A stretch of 64,000 nt of DNA from Nonomuraea longispora (GTDB lineage Bacteria; Actinomycetota; Actinomycetes; Streptosporangiales; Streptosporangiaceae). The stretch is taken from contig NZ_SMJZ01000003.1 in NCBI RefSeq assembly GCF_004348345.1, forward strand, positions 42,223 to 106,222, written 5' to 3'. Position 1 is the first letter of the stretch. Every line of letters begins with the position of its first letter. A model generated the notes under the pieces. That model was not told where the DNA came from. It worked only from the letters and a program-made list of their open reading frames with translations, and made no database searches. Positions 47,519 to 57,040 of the stretch are shown here, in pieces. Both the position numbers and the translations under genes were made by a program.

Positions 47519-48169
47519 GTGAACGAACGCGCTGGATCGTGGTTGCCCAAGCTGCAGGAAGTGGGAGAGCGGCTGGCCGAGGAGTGGGTGACGGCCCGCC
47601 GCCAGCCGGCGCCCAGCGACGCGCCCCAGCCGCACGAGCTCCGCGCGTCCGACGCCGACCGGGAGCGCATCGCCCAGGTCCTCCAGGACGCCCACGCCGA
47701 CGGTCGGCTCTCCCTCGAAGAGCTGGAGGAACGGCTCGGCGTGCTCTACTCCTCGCGCACGCTCGGCGAGCTGGCCGCGCTCACCGCCGACCTGCTGCCC
47801 GCCGAGGAACAACCGCTCAACCTCGACGGCCGGCCGGTGTCGGCCATTTTCAAGAAGGAGCAGCGCGGCGGGCGCTGGGTCGTGCCCGCCGAGGTCGCCG
47901 TGACCGCCATGTTCGGCACGACGAAGCTCGACTTCCGCGACGCGATCCTGCAGAACCGGCGCATCGTCATCAACGCCACCCTCGTCTTCGGCGGGCTGGA
48001 GATCCACGTGCCGGAAGGGCTCGAGGTGATCAGGGTCGCCAAGGACAAGACCGTCCGGCTGACCAAGCAGCCGACCGAGCCGGGCGGGCCCGTCCTCGAG
48101 GTGCGCACGACCAACTTCGCCGGCGAGGTCAAGGTCAAGGAGCCGCCCCGCCGCAAACGCCGCCGCTGA
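47519..48169 (+). CDS. DUF1707 / LiaF-like protein
   Basis: 216 residues: DUF1707 domain (about 40-95, ELRASDADRERIAQVLQDAHADGRLSLEELEERL-like) and a C-terminal LiaF-type beta domain (about 120-200, AVTAMFGTTKLDFRDA and FGGLEIHVPEGLEV). A short Lys/Arg end follows. No membrane helix. Probably part of cell-envelope stress signalling. GTG start, leaderless-type context. Confidence 0.85.
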   Translation: MNERAGSWLPKLQEVGERLAEEWVTARRQPAPSDAPQPHELRASDADRERIAQVLQDAHADGRLSLEELEERLGVLYSSRTLGELAALTADLLPAEEQPLNLDGRPVSAIFKKEQRGGRWVVPAEVAVTAMFGTTKLDFRDAILQNRRIVINATLVFGGLEIHVPEGLEVIRVAKDKTVRLTKQPTEPGGPVLEVRTTNFAGEVKVKEPPRRKRRR

Positions 48170-48191
48170 ACCCGGCCCCGGGACGGTCCAG

Positions 48192-48218
48192 GCGGGGCCG
48201 GCGCCCAACCGGCCCCGC
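48192..48218. terminator. bidirectional terminator between DUF1707 and glpX
   Basis: Perfect 10-bp stem GCGGGGCCGG (48192-48201) with CCGGCCCCGC (48209-48218), loop CGCCCAA, placed between the two convergent stop codons. Confidence 0.7.
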
Positions 48219-48242
48219 GCGTCCGTCCCGCCCGGGCTGCGC

Positions 48243-49277
48243 TCAGCCCGCGGTGTCGAAGTTGATCGCGCTGTACGCCCGCAACTTCCAGAGCTGGTGC
48301 TCGCTCTCGATCTTGCGGATCGTCCCCGACCGGCCGCGCATCACCAGCGACTCCGTCACCGCCGAGCCGGCCCTGAACCGTACGCCCCGCATGAGCTCGC
48401 CGTGCGTGATGCCGGTCGCCGCGAAGAACACGTCGTCCGACCTGACCAGGTCGTTGGTGGTGAGCACCTGGCCGAGATCGTGCCCGGCGTTGACGGCCTT
48501 GCTGCGCTCGGCGTCGTCACGCGGCCAGAGCCGGCCCTGGATCACGCCGCCCAGGCACTTCAGCGCGCACGCCGCCACGATGCCCTCGGGGGTGCCGCCG
48601 ATGCCCAGCATGAGGTCGATGTTCGTACCGGCACGGGCCGCCATGATCGCGCCGGCCACGTCGCCGTCGGTGATGAACTTGATCCGGGCACCCGTCTCCC
48701 TGATCTCCTTGACCAGCCGCTCGTGCCGGGGCCGGTCGAGCACCACCACGGTCACGTCGGACGGCGAGCAGTGCTTGGCCTTGGCCACCGCGCTGATGTT
48801 CACGGACACGGGGGCCTCGATGTCGACCACGTCGGCCGCCTCCGGGCCCGTGACCAGCTTCTCCATGTAGAACACCGCGGACGGGTCGTACATCGAACCG
48901 CGCTCGCTCACGGCGATCACCGACACCGCGTCGGGCATGCCCAGCGCCGTCAGCCGGGTGCCGTCGATGGGGTCGACGGCCACGTCACAGGCGGGCCCGC
49001 TGCCCGCGCCGACCTGCTCGCCGTTGAACAACATCGGGGCGTGGTCCTTCTCGCCCTCGCCGATGACCACCACGCCGTTCATCGAAACCGTGTTGATCAG
49101 CTGCCGCATGGCGTTGACCGCCGCGCCGTCTGCGCCGTTCTTGTCTCCCCGGCCGACCCAGCGGGCCGCCGCCATCGCGGCGGCCTCCGTGACCCGGACG
49201 AGCTCCATCGCCAGGTTGCGGTCGGGGGCGTGCTCGCCCGTGGCGAGCCGGGCCGGTACGGACGTGTCGTCGGACAT
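48243..49277 (-). CDS. glpX: class II fructose-1,6-bisphosphatase
   Basis: 344 residues; hydrolyses fructose-1,6-bisphosphate in gluconeogenesis. Metal/phosphate motifs include GEGEKD and DPIDGT, and the LGIGGTPEG stretch is typical. The enzyme pairs functionally with pckG at 17.7 kb. Its neighbours DUF4245 and xseB are the usual actinobacterial ones. Confidence 0.96.
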   Translation of the reverse strand: MSDDTSVPARLATGEHAPDRNLAMELVRVTEAAAMAAARWVGRGDKNGADGAAVNAMRQLINTVSMNGVVVIGEGEKDHAPMLFNGEQVGAGSGPACDVAVDPIDGTRLTALGMPDAVSVIAVSERGSMYDPSAVFYMEKLVTGPEAADVVDIEAPVSVNISAVAKAKHCSPSDVTVVVLDRPRHERLVKEIRETGARIKFITDGDVAGAIMAARAGTNIDLMLGIGGTPEGIVAACALKCLGGVIQGRLWPRDDAERSKAVNAGHDLGQVLTTNDLVRSDDVFFAATGITHGELMRGVRFRAGSAVTESLVMRGRSGTIRKIESEHQLWKLRAYSAINFDTAG

Positions 49278-49508
49278 GATGCGTGGCCTCCTCGTGGAAC
49301 ATCTACGTCGATCGTAGTTGCCGCCTTATTCCCGCTCAGGACGGGATAATCTGCCCTGCCCGCCCCTGCTTCTCTGCCCAGAAGCGGGGCGAGGGTGACC
49401 TCTGTAAGCTTCGACATGGTCGCCCCGCACATCGGAGAACGGGTCCCTCACCGGAGATCCCGCCTCCGCCGTGAAGCAGGATGGCGCCCCGCCGTGGAGG
49501 AGATCCGA

Positions 49509-50117
49509 ATGAGCGATGTGGAAAACGTGGTGGCCCAGTCGCGCACGTCCGAGCGGGGCGCGGCCACACGCAGCTCACTGCTCGCCGCAGCCAGGGAGGT
49601 CTTCGTCTCCAAGGGCTTCGCCGACGCGGGCGTGACCGACGTGGTGGCCAAGGCGGAGGCCAGCGTGGGCAGCCTCTACCACCACTTCTCCGGCAAGGCC
49701 GACCTCTACCTCACGTTGTGGGAGGAGTTCCAGGCCGGGCTCTCGCAGCGCACCAAACTGGCCGCGCGCGAGGCCCGCACCGCAGGCGAGACCGACCCGA
49801 TGCGCGTGTTCGTCAGCGCCGCCCGCGCCTACCTGGAGGGCTGCCTCGAGGAACGCGAGCTGGCCGCGCTGTTCCTGCGCGGCGACGGACCGCCCGGCTT
49901 CGACGTCGTCATGCGCGACCGGCTGCGCAGGTGGGCCCAGCTCAACGCGACCCTGTTCGACGACGAGGGCGCGCTCGTCGTGGTGATCACGGGCGCGCTG
50001 GCCGCGGCCGTCTCCGAGGTCGTACGCACGGGCGATCGCGGCCTGGCCGAGGACGCCCTCGCCATCATCGGCCGCATCCGCCCGGCCACTTCGGTGACCG
50101 GCCGGTCCAGCGGGTAA
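49509..50117 (+). CDS. TetR-family regulator
   Basis: 202 residues: TetR helix-turn-helix (about 20-70, GVTDVVAKAEASVGSLYHHF) and a helical ligand domain. The ATG at 49509 has GGAGGAGA upstream; longer upstream frames lack family similarity. Divergent from glpX, possibly controlling it or DUF4245 downstream, which starts 11 bases later. Confidence 0.9.
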   Translation: MSDVENVVAQSRTSERGAATRSSLLAAAREVFVSKGFADAGVTDVVAKAEASVGSLYHHFSGKADLYLTLWEEFQAGLSQRTKLAAREARTAGETDPMRVFVSAARAYLEGCLEERELAALFLRGDGPPGFDVVMRDRLRRWAQLNATLFDDEGALVVVITGALAAAVSEVVRTGDRGLAEDALAIIGRIRPATSVTGRSSG

Positions 50118-50128
50118 TCTCGCCAAGT

Positions 50129-50659
50129 GTGCGACGGTTCACCGAAGGTTTCTACGGCTACGCGGTAGCCCTGCTGGTCTGCCTGGTCGGAGCCGGGGTG
50201 TTCCTGCTGGTCACCCCGCAGAGCCGCGATGAGCACATCCCGCGGGTCGAATACTCGATCACCGTCGCCAACTTCGGCCACGAGGTGCCCTACCGCGTGT
50301 GGGCCCCGCGCAACGACCCGGCCGGATGGGTGCCCAACAGCAACAGGATCGCCGCCGGCAACGCCGGCGCCAAAGTCCTCTTCCTCGGTTACGCCACCGC
50401 CGAGCGGGAGCACGCGATGTTCGCGCAGAGCGACGAGAAGCCGGCCGCCGGGTTCGCCAGCCGCATGGCCAACAGCGACAAGGCCGTCGGCACGCAGCAG
50501 ATCGGCGGAGCCACGTGGGAGCGACGCTTCCGCGAGGACAAGAACCAGCGCACCCTGGTGCGGATGTTGCCCGACGTCACACTGTTGATCACCGGCACCG
50601 CCGACTGGCCCGAGCTGGCCCAGCTCGCCTCCGTCCTCCAGCAGCGCCCCCAGGGCTGA
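50129..50659 (+). CDS. DUF4245 membrane protein
   Basis: 176 residues from GTG 50129: one membrane helix (about 9-29) and an extracytoplasmic DUF4245 domain (about 35-170, YSITVANFGHEVPYRVWAP and the RRFREDKNQRTLVRMLP region). Function unknown; consistently near glpX and xseB in actinomycetes. Leaderless-type start. Confidence 0.88.
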   Translation: MRRFTEGFYGYAVALLVCLVGAGVFLLVTPQSRDEHIPRVEYSITVANFGHEVPYRVWAPRNDPAGWVPNSNRIAAGNAGAKVLFLGYATAEREHAMFAQSDEKPAAGFASRMANSDKAVGTQQIGGATWERRFREDKNQRTLVRMLPDVTLLITGTADWPELAQLASVLQQRPQG

Positions 50660-50710
50660 CACCACGACCGCCTGCGCCGGGGCACACCCCGCCGCGTCTA
50701 GGGTGGTGCC

Positions 50711-52208
50711 GTGTTGCGTCCTGGAAGCTGGTCCAGGCCTGCGGGTGGAAGTCCCGTCCGGGTAGACACCGGAGTGCCCGGTAGCAGGCCCCGGTTCGTC
50801 GTGGAGACATGGCGGGCTGAGCGGGGTGTCAAGAGCCTCTTTGGAGGGAGCGAGCACGCGGGCCGTAGCGTCAGGCGAACCTTGCAGCCTCGTCACAGTC
50901 ACAACGGAGAAGCCGAGCCGCTCATGTCACGGCGAAGGCCATGTCCGGTGGGCCCTGTTCCGGGGTCAGCCTGCCGGGTTCTTCCGGGGTACGGAGGATG
51001 GCACGTGTGCGCGGTCCGGGCCGGAACAGGAGAGACCCGTCTGACCACGCCTTTCGTCGGGCGAGAGACCAAGCGTATACGCCGATGGCGAAATCGTCGG
51101 GAGGGCAGCGGGAGTCCGAGGGGGTCGCAGTACCGCTGGTCGGCGTGCACCATAACGCGCCGGGAGGGAAGGACCCCCACTTTGATCATGCTTGGGACGA
51201 GGGTGCCCTGTATGACCGTGTCCACAGAGGTGACGTGCTGTGGGAGGCGTGGGAGCGAGTCCGGGCCAACAGGGGTGCCGCCGGAGTCGAGAAACCACAA
51301 GGTGGCAAGCGTCCGCTGGGGATTCCCCGGATCCGCGATCGTGTGGCTCAGCAGGCCGCCAAGCTGGTGCTGGAACCCCTCTTTGAGGCCGATCTTCTGC
51401 CGGTCTCTTTCGGGTTTCGGCCGAAGCGGTCGGCGGCGCAGGCGATGGAGCGGCTGCGTACGGGCTTCATCGAGGGCCGGGTGTTCGTGGTGGAGTTCGA
51501 CATCGTCGACTTCTTCGGTGGGATCGATCGTGATCGGTTGCTCGCCGAGGTGGGTCGGCGGGTGTCGGACCGGCGGGTGCTCAAGCTGCTGCGGCAGTGG
51601 CTTGAAGCAGGTGTGATGGCGGAGGGGGAGGTTCTGCGGACGGTCGCGGGAACTCCGCAGGGCGGCGTGATTTCGCCGTTGATGTCCAATGTCTGCCTGC
51701 ACGTTCTGGATACCGAGCTGACCAAGCGAGGTGTGGGTGAGCTGGTGCGCTACGCCGACGACGGAGTCGTCTTGTGCCGCAGCGCTGTCCAGGTCGGAGC
51801 GGCCCTGCAAGCGGTTGAGGACATCCTCGTATCGCTGGGGTTGAGGCTGCACCCGGACAAGACGAGGATTGTTGACCTCAGACAGGGCCGGGAAGGACTC
51901 GACTTCCTCGGCTGCCACTTCAGAGCCCGCATGTCCGGGCGGCTGTGGGAACGAAAGCGGATCATCCGCTACTACCTGCACCGCCGGCCCAGTCAGACGG
52001 CGGTGAAGAAGCTCCGGTCCAAGGTCCGTGAACGGACCGACCGCCGTCGGTCGGGAACGGATTCTGCACCGCCTGCGAGGCACGATTCGCTATCCGAAGG
52101 CAGCGTAACCATGTCAAGAAGATCATCGGTAAGCCGTATGCGGGAAAACCGCACGTACGGAATTGAAAGGGGGATGGGGAACCGGGCCTTCGTGGCACCG
52201 CGCCCCTG
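50711..52208 (+). mobile_element. degenerate group II intron
   Basis: Contains a reverse transcriptase frame and, at 52132-52160, a domain V hairpin with the catalytic AGC triad, a GAAAA loop and a 2-base bulge. The 5' end is placed at GTGTTGCG (50711) and the 3' end just before xseB; both ends are approximate. The protein it encodes has lost parts of the reverse transcriptase and its maturase domain, so it probably cannot move by itself. It lies in the gap between DUF4245 and xseB, ending 7 bases before the xseB start. Confidence 0.75.
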
Positions 52209-52209
52209 A
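51085..52209 (+). pseudogene. ltrA: group II intron reverse transcriptase, internally deleted
   Basis: A group II intron-type reverse transcriptase frame from ATG 51085. Seen: LYDRVHRGDVLWEAW at the start, RPLGIPRIRDRVAQ, the FRPKRSA motif, the TPQGGVISPL motif and the catalytic YADD. Between RANRGAAGVE and KPQGGKRPLGIP about 50 residues usual in the family (RT-0/1) are missing in frame. After KVRERTDRR the maturase (X) domain is absent and the frame runs through domain V to 52209. The protein is therefore probably inactive as a maturase. Confidence 0.8.
52132..52160 (+). ncRNA. group II intron domain V
   Basis: CCGTA (52134-52138) pairs with TACGG (52156-52160) and GCGG (52140-52143) with CCGC (52149-52152). 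T52139 pairs with A52153, leaving a CG bulge, and the loop is GAAAA, one base longer than the usual GAAA. The catalytic AGC is at 52132-52134. Confidence 0.72.
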
Positions 52210-52215
52210 CTACCA

Positions 52216-52452
52216 ATGGCAGACGAGAAGGCACCCTCATACGAGCAGGCCCGCGAGGAGCTGACCGAGGTGGTGCGCCGCCTGGAGACGGGCGGGCTCA
52301 CCTTGGAGCAGTCGATCGAGCTCTGGGAACGGGGCGAGAAGCTGGCCGCCGTCTGCGAGGAGTGGCTGCAGGGAGCCCGGGTCAAGCTGGCCGCGGCCAT
52401 GGCCCGCCGCTCCGAGCCCACCTCGGGCGACGCCGACGACGCCCCCTTCTGA
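52216..52452 (+). CDS. xseB: exodeoxyribonuclease VII small subunit
   Basis: 78 residues, typical length; coiled-coil SYEQAREELTEVVRRLETGG-like start with LEQSIELWERGEKL. The subunit stabilises the XseA nuclease complex. The ATG follows the intron end by 7 bases and has no visible ribosome binding site; in the uninterrupted sequence a GGTGG-containing stretch before the intron would lie at a suitable distance. Unlike the usual arrangement, xseA is on the opposite strand 1.2 kb away. Confidence 0.93.
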   Translation: MADEKAPSYEQAREELTEVVRRLETGGLTLEQSIELWERGEKLAAVCEEWLQGARVKLAAAMARRSEPTSGDADDAPF

Positions 52453-52538
52453 CCGCCTGACCGGCCTGCTCGCTGCGCCGGTCGCCGTGGCGCTCCGGCG
52501 GGCCCGCGATGCCCCTCTTCCCCGCGGGCCCGCCGTGG

Positions 52539-52949
52539 TCAGGATCCGGCGCGTACGAGCGCGACCACGGGGATGCGCCGGGTGGTCTTGGCCTCGTACT
52601 CGGCGAACTGGGGCGCCTGCGCCACCATCCGGGCGTAGAGCTGGTCGCGTTCCGCACCTTCGATGGCCACGGCCTCGGCCTCGAACGTATCCGAGCCGAC
52701 CTCGACCGTGACCTTGGGGTGGGCACGCACGTTGTGGTACCACGCGGGGTGCTTGTCGCTGCCGCCCGCGGACCCGATGACGACCTGGCGGTCGCCGTCG
52801 GGCATGTACATCAGCGGGGAGGTCGACCGCTTGCCGCTCCGGGCGCCGGTGGTGGTGAGCAGCAGCAGGTGTGCCTTCTCGAACATGCCCCCGACCCGCC
52901 CCTCGTTGGCGCGGAACTCTTCGATGACCTGCTTGTTGAAATCGTTCAT
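52539..52949 (-). CDS. F420-type deazaflavin-dependent oxidoreductase (Ddn-like)
   Basis: 136 residues, split-barrel nitroreductase family: LLTTTGARSGKRSTSPLMYM, DKHPAWYHNVRAHP and the RIPVVALVR end are the Ddn/FGD-linked signature. Such enzymes use coenzyme F420H2 to reduce diverse substrates, sometimes nitroaromatics or quinones. The ATG at 52949 has GAGGGG upstream. Controlled by the divergent TetR gene through two palindromes between them. Confidence 0.9.
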   Translation of the reverse strand: MNDFNKQVIEEFRANEGRVGGMFEKAHLLLLTTTGARSGKRSTSPLMYMPDGDRQVVIGSAGGSDKHPAWYHNVRAHPKVTVEVGSDTFEAEAVAIEGAERDQLYARMVAQAPQFAEYEAKTTRRIPVVALVRAGS

Positions 52950-52967
52950 CACGGCCCCTCACAGTAT

Positions 52968-53010
52968 CCGGAGAAATCTCCGGTTGGAAGACTAATCGGA
53001 GAATTCTCCG
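52968..53010. promoter_or_regulatory. two palindromic operators between Ddn-like and TetR genes
   Basis: Site 1: CCGGAGA (52968-52974), AA, TCTCCGG (52977-52983). Site 2: perfect 14-bp palindrome CGGAGAATTCTCCG (52997-53010). Both share the CGGAGA-N2-TCTCCG core and their centres are 28 bp apart. They sit in the 73-base divergent region and are almost certainly the TetR operator pair. Confidence 0.85.
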
Positions 53011-53022
53011 TTTACAAGCGGT

Positions 53023-53664
53023 ATGCTGCCGTTCGTGTGCGGACGCCGAACGTTGCCCGTGATCGGGCAGCCCCAGCCCGAACGGGCCGACGCCGCCCGC
53101 AACCGGCGGAAGATCATTGAGGTGGCCGCCAGGATGATCGCCGAGCAGGGCGCGGACGACATCTCGCTCGACGAGGTGGCCCGCGTCGCCGGTGTCGGCG
53201 TCGGCACGGTCTACCGGCGCTTCGGCGACCGCGCGGGGCTCGTCCTCGCGCTGATCGACGAGCAGGAGAGGCGGTTCCAGGAGGCGTTCCTCGCCGGGCC
53301 GCCGCCGCTCGGGCCCGGCGTCCGCGCCCGCGAACGGATCACCGCGTTCCTGGACGCTCTGGTCGACCGGGTGGTGGCGCAGCAGGGACTGTTCGTCCAG
53401 CTGGAGAGATGCGGCAGGACCATGCGGTACAGCGGGCCGTACCGGGTGCACCACATCCACCTGGCGACGCTGCTCGCCGAGGCCTGCCCGGAGGCCGACC
53501 GGGTGTTCCTGGCCGACGTGCTCCTCGCGCCCGTCAACGCCCGCCTGATCGCCTTCCAGCAGGAGGAACGCGGCATGACGATCGAACAGATCAAGACCGG
53601 ACTGGCCAGGCTGGCCACGGTCGTCACCCGCGGCTACAGCGTCCCGGCCGAAGACGGGCGGTAG
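53023..53664 (+). CDS. TetR-family regulator of the Ddn-like gene
   Basis: 213 residues: TetR helix-turn-helix (about 28-75, ISLDEVARVAGVGVGTVYRRF) and helical ligand domain. ATG at 53023, 12 bases after the second palindrome; a GTG at 53059 is possible. It likely represses itself and the divergent oxidoreductase until a substrate-like ligand binds. Confidence 0.9.
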   Translation: MLPFVCGRRTLPVIGQPQPERADAARNRRKIIEVAARMIAEQGADDISLDEVARVAGVGVGTVYRRFGDRAGLVLALIDEQERRFQEAFLAGPPPLGPGVRARERITAFLDALVDRVVAQQGLFVQLERCGRTMRYSGPYRVHHIHLATLLAEACPEADRVFLADVLLAPVNARLIAFQQEERGMTIEQIKTGLARLATVVTRGYSVPAEDGR

Positions 53665-53682
53665 CCGTGGATGCTCCGGTGG

Positions 53683-54906
53683 TCACGCGCCGCTCGCGTC
53701 CCCGGGCTCCTCGGCGCGCACGGTCAGGCGGTCGTCGGTGAGGCGGATGGTCAGCACGCTGCCGGGGGAGACGTCCTTCGCCCGGCGCACCACGTCGCCC
53801 GACGGATGTTGCACGATGGCGTAGCCGCGTTCCAGCGTGGCCGCCGGCGACAACGCGACCAGCCGGGCGCGCAGGTGGGTGAGGTCGTCGGACGCCCGGT
53901 CGAGCGAGCCGGTCAACGACCGCCTGGCGCGCTCGCGCAGCGCGTCCACCGCCTCGGCCCTGCGTTCGAGCTCGCGTACGGGATCGGCCAGCGACGGCCG
54001 CGACCGTACGGACGTCAGCCAGGACATCTCGCGGTCGAGCCAGCCGCTCAGCACCCGCCGGCCGCGGTCGCGCAGCTGGCGCACCAGCGTGAGCTGCTCA
54101 CCGACGTCGGGCACGACCTTCTTGGCCGCGTCGGTGGGAGTGGAGGCGCGTACGTCGGACACCAGGTCGAGCAGGGGGCTGTCCTGCTCGTGACCGATCG
54201 CGCTCACCACGGGAGTGCGGCAGGAGGCCACCGCGCGCACGAGCGTCTCGTCGGAGAACGGCAGCAGGTCCTCCAGCGAGCCGCCGCCCCGCGCGATGAC
54301 GATCACGTCGACCGCCGAGTCGGAGTCGAGCCTGCCCAGCGCCTCCGTCACCTCGCCCACCGCGTAAGGCCCCTGGACGGCCACCTCCTCGACCTTGAAC
54401 CGCACGGCGGGCCAGCGCCTGCGGGAGTTCTCCAGCACGTCGCGCTCGGCCGCCGAGTCGCGGCCGCAGATGAGCCCGATCGTGCCGGGCAGGAACGGCA
54501 GCCGCCGCTTCCTGTCGGCGTTGAACAGCCCCTCGGCGGCCAGCAGCTGCCTGAGGCGTTCGAGCCTGGCCAGCAGCTCGCCCACGCCGACCGGGCGGAT
54601 CTCCATCGCGGTGAAGGCGAACGAACCCCTGTTGACCCAGAAGTCGGGCTTGACGTGCACGACCACCCTGGCGCCGTCGGCCGGCCGCGGCATGGCCGCC
54701 TCATAGACCCCGCGAGGGGCGGTCACTCTGGCCGACACGTTGGCGACCGGATCGCGCAAGGTCATGAACACCGTGCCGCCGCGGGCGCTCAGGTCGGTGA
54801 TCTGGCCCTCGACCCAGACGGTGCCGAGCCTGCCGATCCAGCCGCCCACCATCTGCAGGACGGTGCGGATCGGCAAGGGCGACTCGGGTGAGGTCTTCGA
54901 GGTCAT
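53683..54906 (-). CDS. xseA: exodeoxyribonuclease VII large subunit
   Basis: 407 residues: N-terminal OB fold (about 10-105) and the XseA nuclease domain, with [27 protein letters not shown] sequence, [18 protein letters not shown] and [14 protein letters not shown]. With XseB it degrades single-stranded DNA from both ends. It is separated from xseB by two genes and inverted relative to it. Convergent with the TetR gene, stop to stop 18 bases. Confidence 0.95.
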   Translation of the reverse strand: MTSKTSPESPLPIRTVLQMVGGWIGRLGTVWVEGQITDLSARGGTVFMTLRDPVANVSARVTAPRGVYEAAMPRPADGARVVVHVKPDFWVNRGSFAFTAMEIRPVGVGELLARLERLRQLLAAEGLFNADRKRRLPFLPGTIGLICGRDSAAERDVLENSRRRWPAVRFKVEEVAVQGPYAVGEVTEALGRLDSDSAVDVIVIARGGGSLEDLLPFSDETLVRAVASCRTPVVSAIGHEQDSPLLDLVSDVRASTPTDAAKKVVPDVGEQLTLVRQLRDRGRRVLSGWLDREMSWLTSVRSRPSLADPVRELERRAEAVDALRERARRSLTGSLDRASDDLTHLRARLVALSPAATLERGYAIVQHPSGDVVRRAKDVSPGSVLTIRLTDDRLTVRAEEPGDASGA

Positions 54907-54922
54907 GGCGGAAGACTACGGG

Positions 54923-54944
54923 GCGGGGAAGCTCGCTTCCCCGC
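54923..54944. terminator. hairpin between the lipid-droplet-type gene and xseA
   Basis: 9-bp stem GCGGGGAAG (54923-54931) with CTTCCCCGC (54936-54944), loop CTCG, in the 57-base gap; probable terminator of the upstream gene on the minus strand. Confidence 0.5.
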
Positions 54945-54963
54945 GGGTCGAACGTTTCTTCCT

Positions 54964-55878
54964 CTATTCTCCGGCCTGCAGCTTGGCGAGGCGGTTCTCG
55001 AACATGCGGATGACCTCGGCCCGGCCCTTCGTCGCCCGCTCGTAGGCCAGGAAGTCGCCGATCTGCTCGGCGGTCTTGCCGCGCATCCGCGCGCGAAGGG
55101 AGGCCACGGTCAGCTCCGCGTATCCGGGCAGCGGTTCGGGCAGGTCCGTCGCGGCGGCCGCACCGGGCTCGGAAGCGGCGGCCGGCGCGGCTGCGGCGGG
55201 CGGCTCGGTCGACGCGGCGGGCTCCTTGGCGGTGGACTTCCTGGCGGTGGACTTCCTGGTGGCGGGCTTCCTTGCGGCGGGCTTGTCGTCGGCCTTGGGC
55301 TCAACCCGCGTCGCCCTCGGCTTCGCGGCGGCGGCCGGCTTCTCAGCGGGCCCCGGCTCGTCGGCGGTGGCCGGCTCCTCCACGACGTCCTTCTCGCCTG
55401 CGGTGCTCGGCTCTGCCGCGGCGTCCGGCTTGCCGGCGGTGGCGGGCTCGGCTGTCTCCGGCTTCGCGGGCGCGACCGGTGCCTGCGCGGGCTTGGCTTC
55501 CGCGGTCTCTCCTGTGGGCGTGGCGGGCTCCGTCTTGCCGGCCGGGGCGAAGATGACCGGGTCGGGCTTGCCGGTGCCGTTGGGCTCGGCGGATCCGGGG
55601 CGCGGGGCGAAGATGACCGGCTCCTTGCGGGCGGGCTTGTCCTCGTCCTGCTCGGCGGGCGCGGCGAGCTGGTCGGCGGCGGGGCGGGAGTCCTGCTCCT
55701 CCTTCTCGCCCTGGCCCCTGATGGAGTTCTTCACCCGGTCGACGAGCAGCATCGCCTGCCCGGCGGCGCTGAGCGCGGTCTGGGCGACGAGAAGAGGCAG
55801 GTCTTTGGCCTTCTCCTTGAGTTCGTCTTTGTTGGTCACGGTTTTGGCGATGTTGCGTATCACGTCGCTGAGGGACAT
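54964..55878 (-). CDS. lipid-droplet-associated-type protein (Rv1109c-like)
   Basis: 304 residues. Helical amphipathic N-terminus (about 1-55), a 185-residue disordered part rich in Ala, Pro, Glu and Lys with repeats such as TARKSTA, and a conserved C-terminal helical domain (about 245-304, [20 protein letters not shown] ... [19 protein letters not shown]). That end and the position between xseA and ispH match mycobacterial Rv1109c-type proteins, which are annotated as lipid-droplet associated. Role here not shown. Confidence 0.7.
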   Translation of the reverse strand: MSLSDVIRNIAKTVTNKDELKEKAKDLPLLVAQTALSAAGQAMLLVDRVKNSIRGQGEKEEQDSRPAADQLAAPAEQDEDKPARKEPVIFAPRPGSAEPNGTGKPDPVIFAPAGKTEPATPTGETAEAKPAQAPVAPAKPETAEPATAGKPDAAAEPSTAGEKDVVEEPATADEPGPAEKPAAAAKPRATRVEPKADDKPAARKPATRKSTARKSTAKEPAASTEPPAAAAPAAASEPGAAAATDLPEPLPGYAELTVASLRARMRGKTAEQIGDFLAYERATKGRAEVIRMFENRLAKLQAGE

Positions 55879-55979
55879 GTACGTCTCCCTGGGAGGTCAG
55901 TATTGGACGGCCAGTGTGGCAAACCGCGGACGGCCACGCACGCGCGGGCCAACCGGCCGCTCCACGTAGCATAAGAAGT

Positions 55980-56945
55980 ATGGAGCCCCAGACCCCCACT
56001 TCCCGCCGAGTCCTCGTAGCCAAACCGCGGGGCTACTGCGCCGGAGTCGATCGAGCCGTGGTAGCGGTCGAGAAGGCTTTGGAGCAGTACGGCGCGCCGA
56101 TCTACGTGCGCAAGCAGATCGTCCACAACACCCACGTCGTCAAGACGCTCGAGGCCAGGGGCGCCATCTTCGTCGAGGAGACCGAGGAGGTGCCGGAGGG
56201 GGAGATCGTCGTGTTCTCCGCCCACGGCGTCGCGCCCGCCGTGCACGAGCAGGCCAGAAGCCGCCGGCTGCGCACGATCGACGCGACCTGCCCGCTGGTC
56301 ACCAAGGTGCACAACGAGGCGAAGCGGTTCGCCGGGCAGGAATATGACATCCTGCTGATCGGGCACGAGGGCCACGAGGAGGTCGAGGGCACCTCCGGCG
56401 AGGCGCCCGACAACATCCAGCTGGTCGACGGGCTCGACGCGGTCGACAAGGTGCAGGTAAAGGACCCGAGCAAGCTCGTGTGGTTGTCGCAGACCACGCT
56501 GTCGGTCGACGAGACCACCGAGACGGTCGCCCGGCTCAAGGAGCGCTTCCCCACGCTGATCGACCCGCCGAGCGACGACATCTGCTACGCCACCCAGAAC
56601 CGCCAGGTCGCGGTCAAGGAGATCGCCGCCGACTCGCAGCTGGTCATCGTGGTCGGCTCGGAGAACTCCTCCAACTCCAAGCGGCTGGTCGAGGTGGCGA
56701 AAGACTACGGCGCCGAGGCCTCCTACCTCGTCGACGACGCCACGTTCATCCGCGACGAGTGGCTCGAGGGCGTCACCACGGTCGGCGTGACCAGCGGCGC
56801 GTCCGTTCCCGAAGAGCTCGTGGACGGAGTGCTGAAGCGGCTGGCCGAGCACGGCTTCGGCGACGTGACGGAGGTGCAGCCGGTCGACGAGCGCATGCGC
56901 TTCGCCCTGCCCCACGAGCTGCGCAAGGACCTGCGCGCCTCCTGA
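55980..56945 (+). CDS. ispH: 4-hydroxy-3-methylbut-2-enyl diphosphate reductase
   Basis: 321 residues; last step of the MEP isoprenoid pathway, giving IPP and DMAPP for uppS and others. The three cluster cysteines are in GYCAGV, DATCPLV and DICYATQN. The ATG at 55980 is chosen since the upstream extension has no similarity. Divergent from the preceding gene. Confidence 0.96.
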   Translation: MEPQTPTSRRVLVAKPRGYCAGVDRAVVAVEKALEQYGAPIYVRKQIVHNTHVVKTLEARGAIFVEETEEVPEGEIVVFSAHGVAPAVHEQARSRRLRTIDATCPLVTKVHNEAKRFAGQEYDILLIGHEGHEEVEGTSGEAPDNIQLVDGLDAVDKVQVKDPSKLVWLSQTTLSVDETTETVARLKERFPTLIDPPSDDICYATQNRQVAVKEIAADSQLVIVVGSENSSNSKRLVEVAKDYGAEASYLVDDATFIRDEWLEGVTTVGVTSGASVPEELVDGVLKRLAEHGFGDVTEVQPVDERMRFALPHELRKDLRAS

Positions 56946-56978
56946 CGCGGGCGATCGGGTGATCGTCCGCCCCGAGCC

Positions 56979-57019
56979 GGCGGCCGTGCCGTGACGTCCG
57001 ACGCGTCATGACGGCCGCC
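56979..57019. terminator. terminator hairpin between ispH and DUF6542
   Basis: Outer stem GGCGGCCGT (56979-56987) with ACGGCCGCC (57011-57019) and inner stem TGACG with CGTCA; lies between two convergent genes. Confidence 0.6.
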
Positions 57020-57040
57020 CGGAGCGCACGGTGACCTGTC

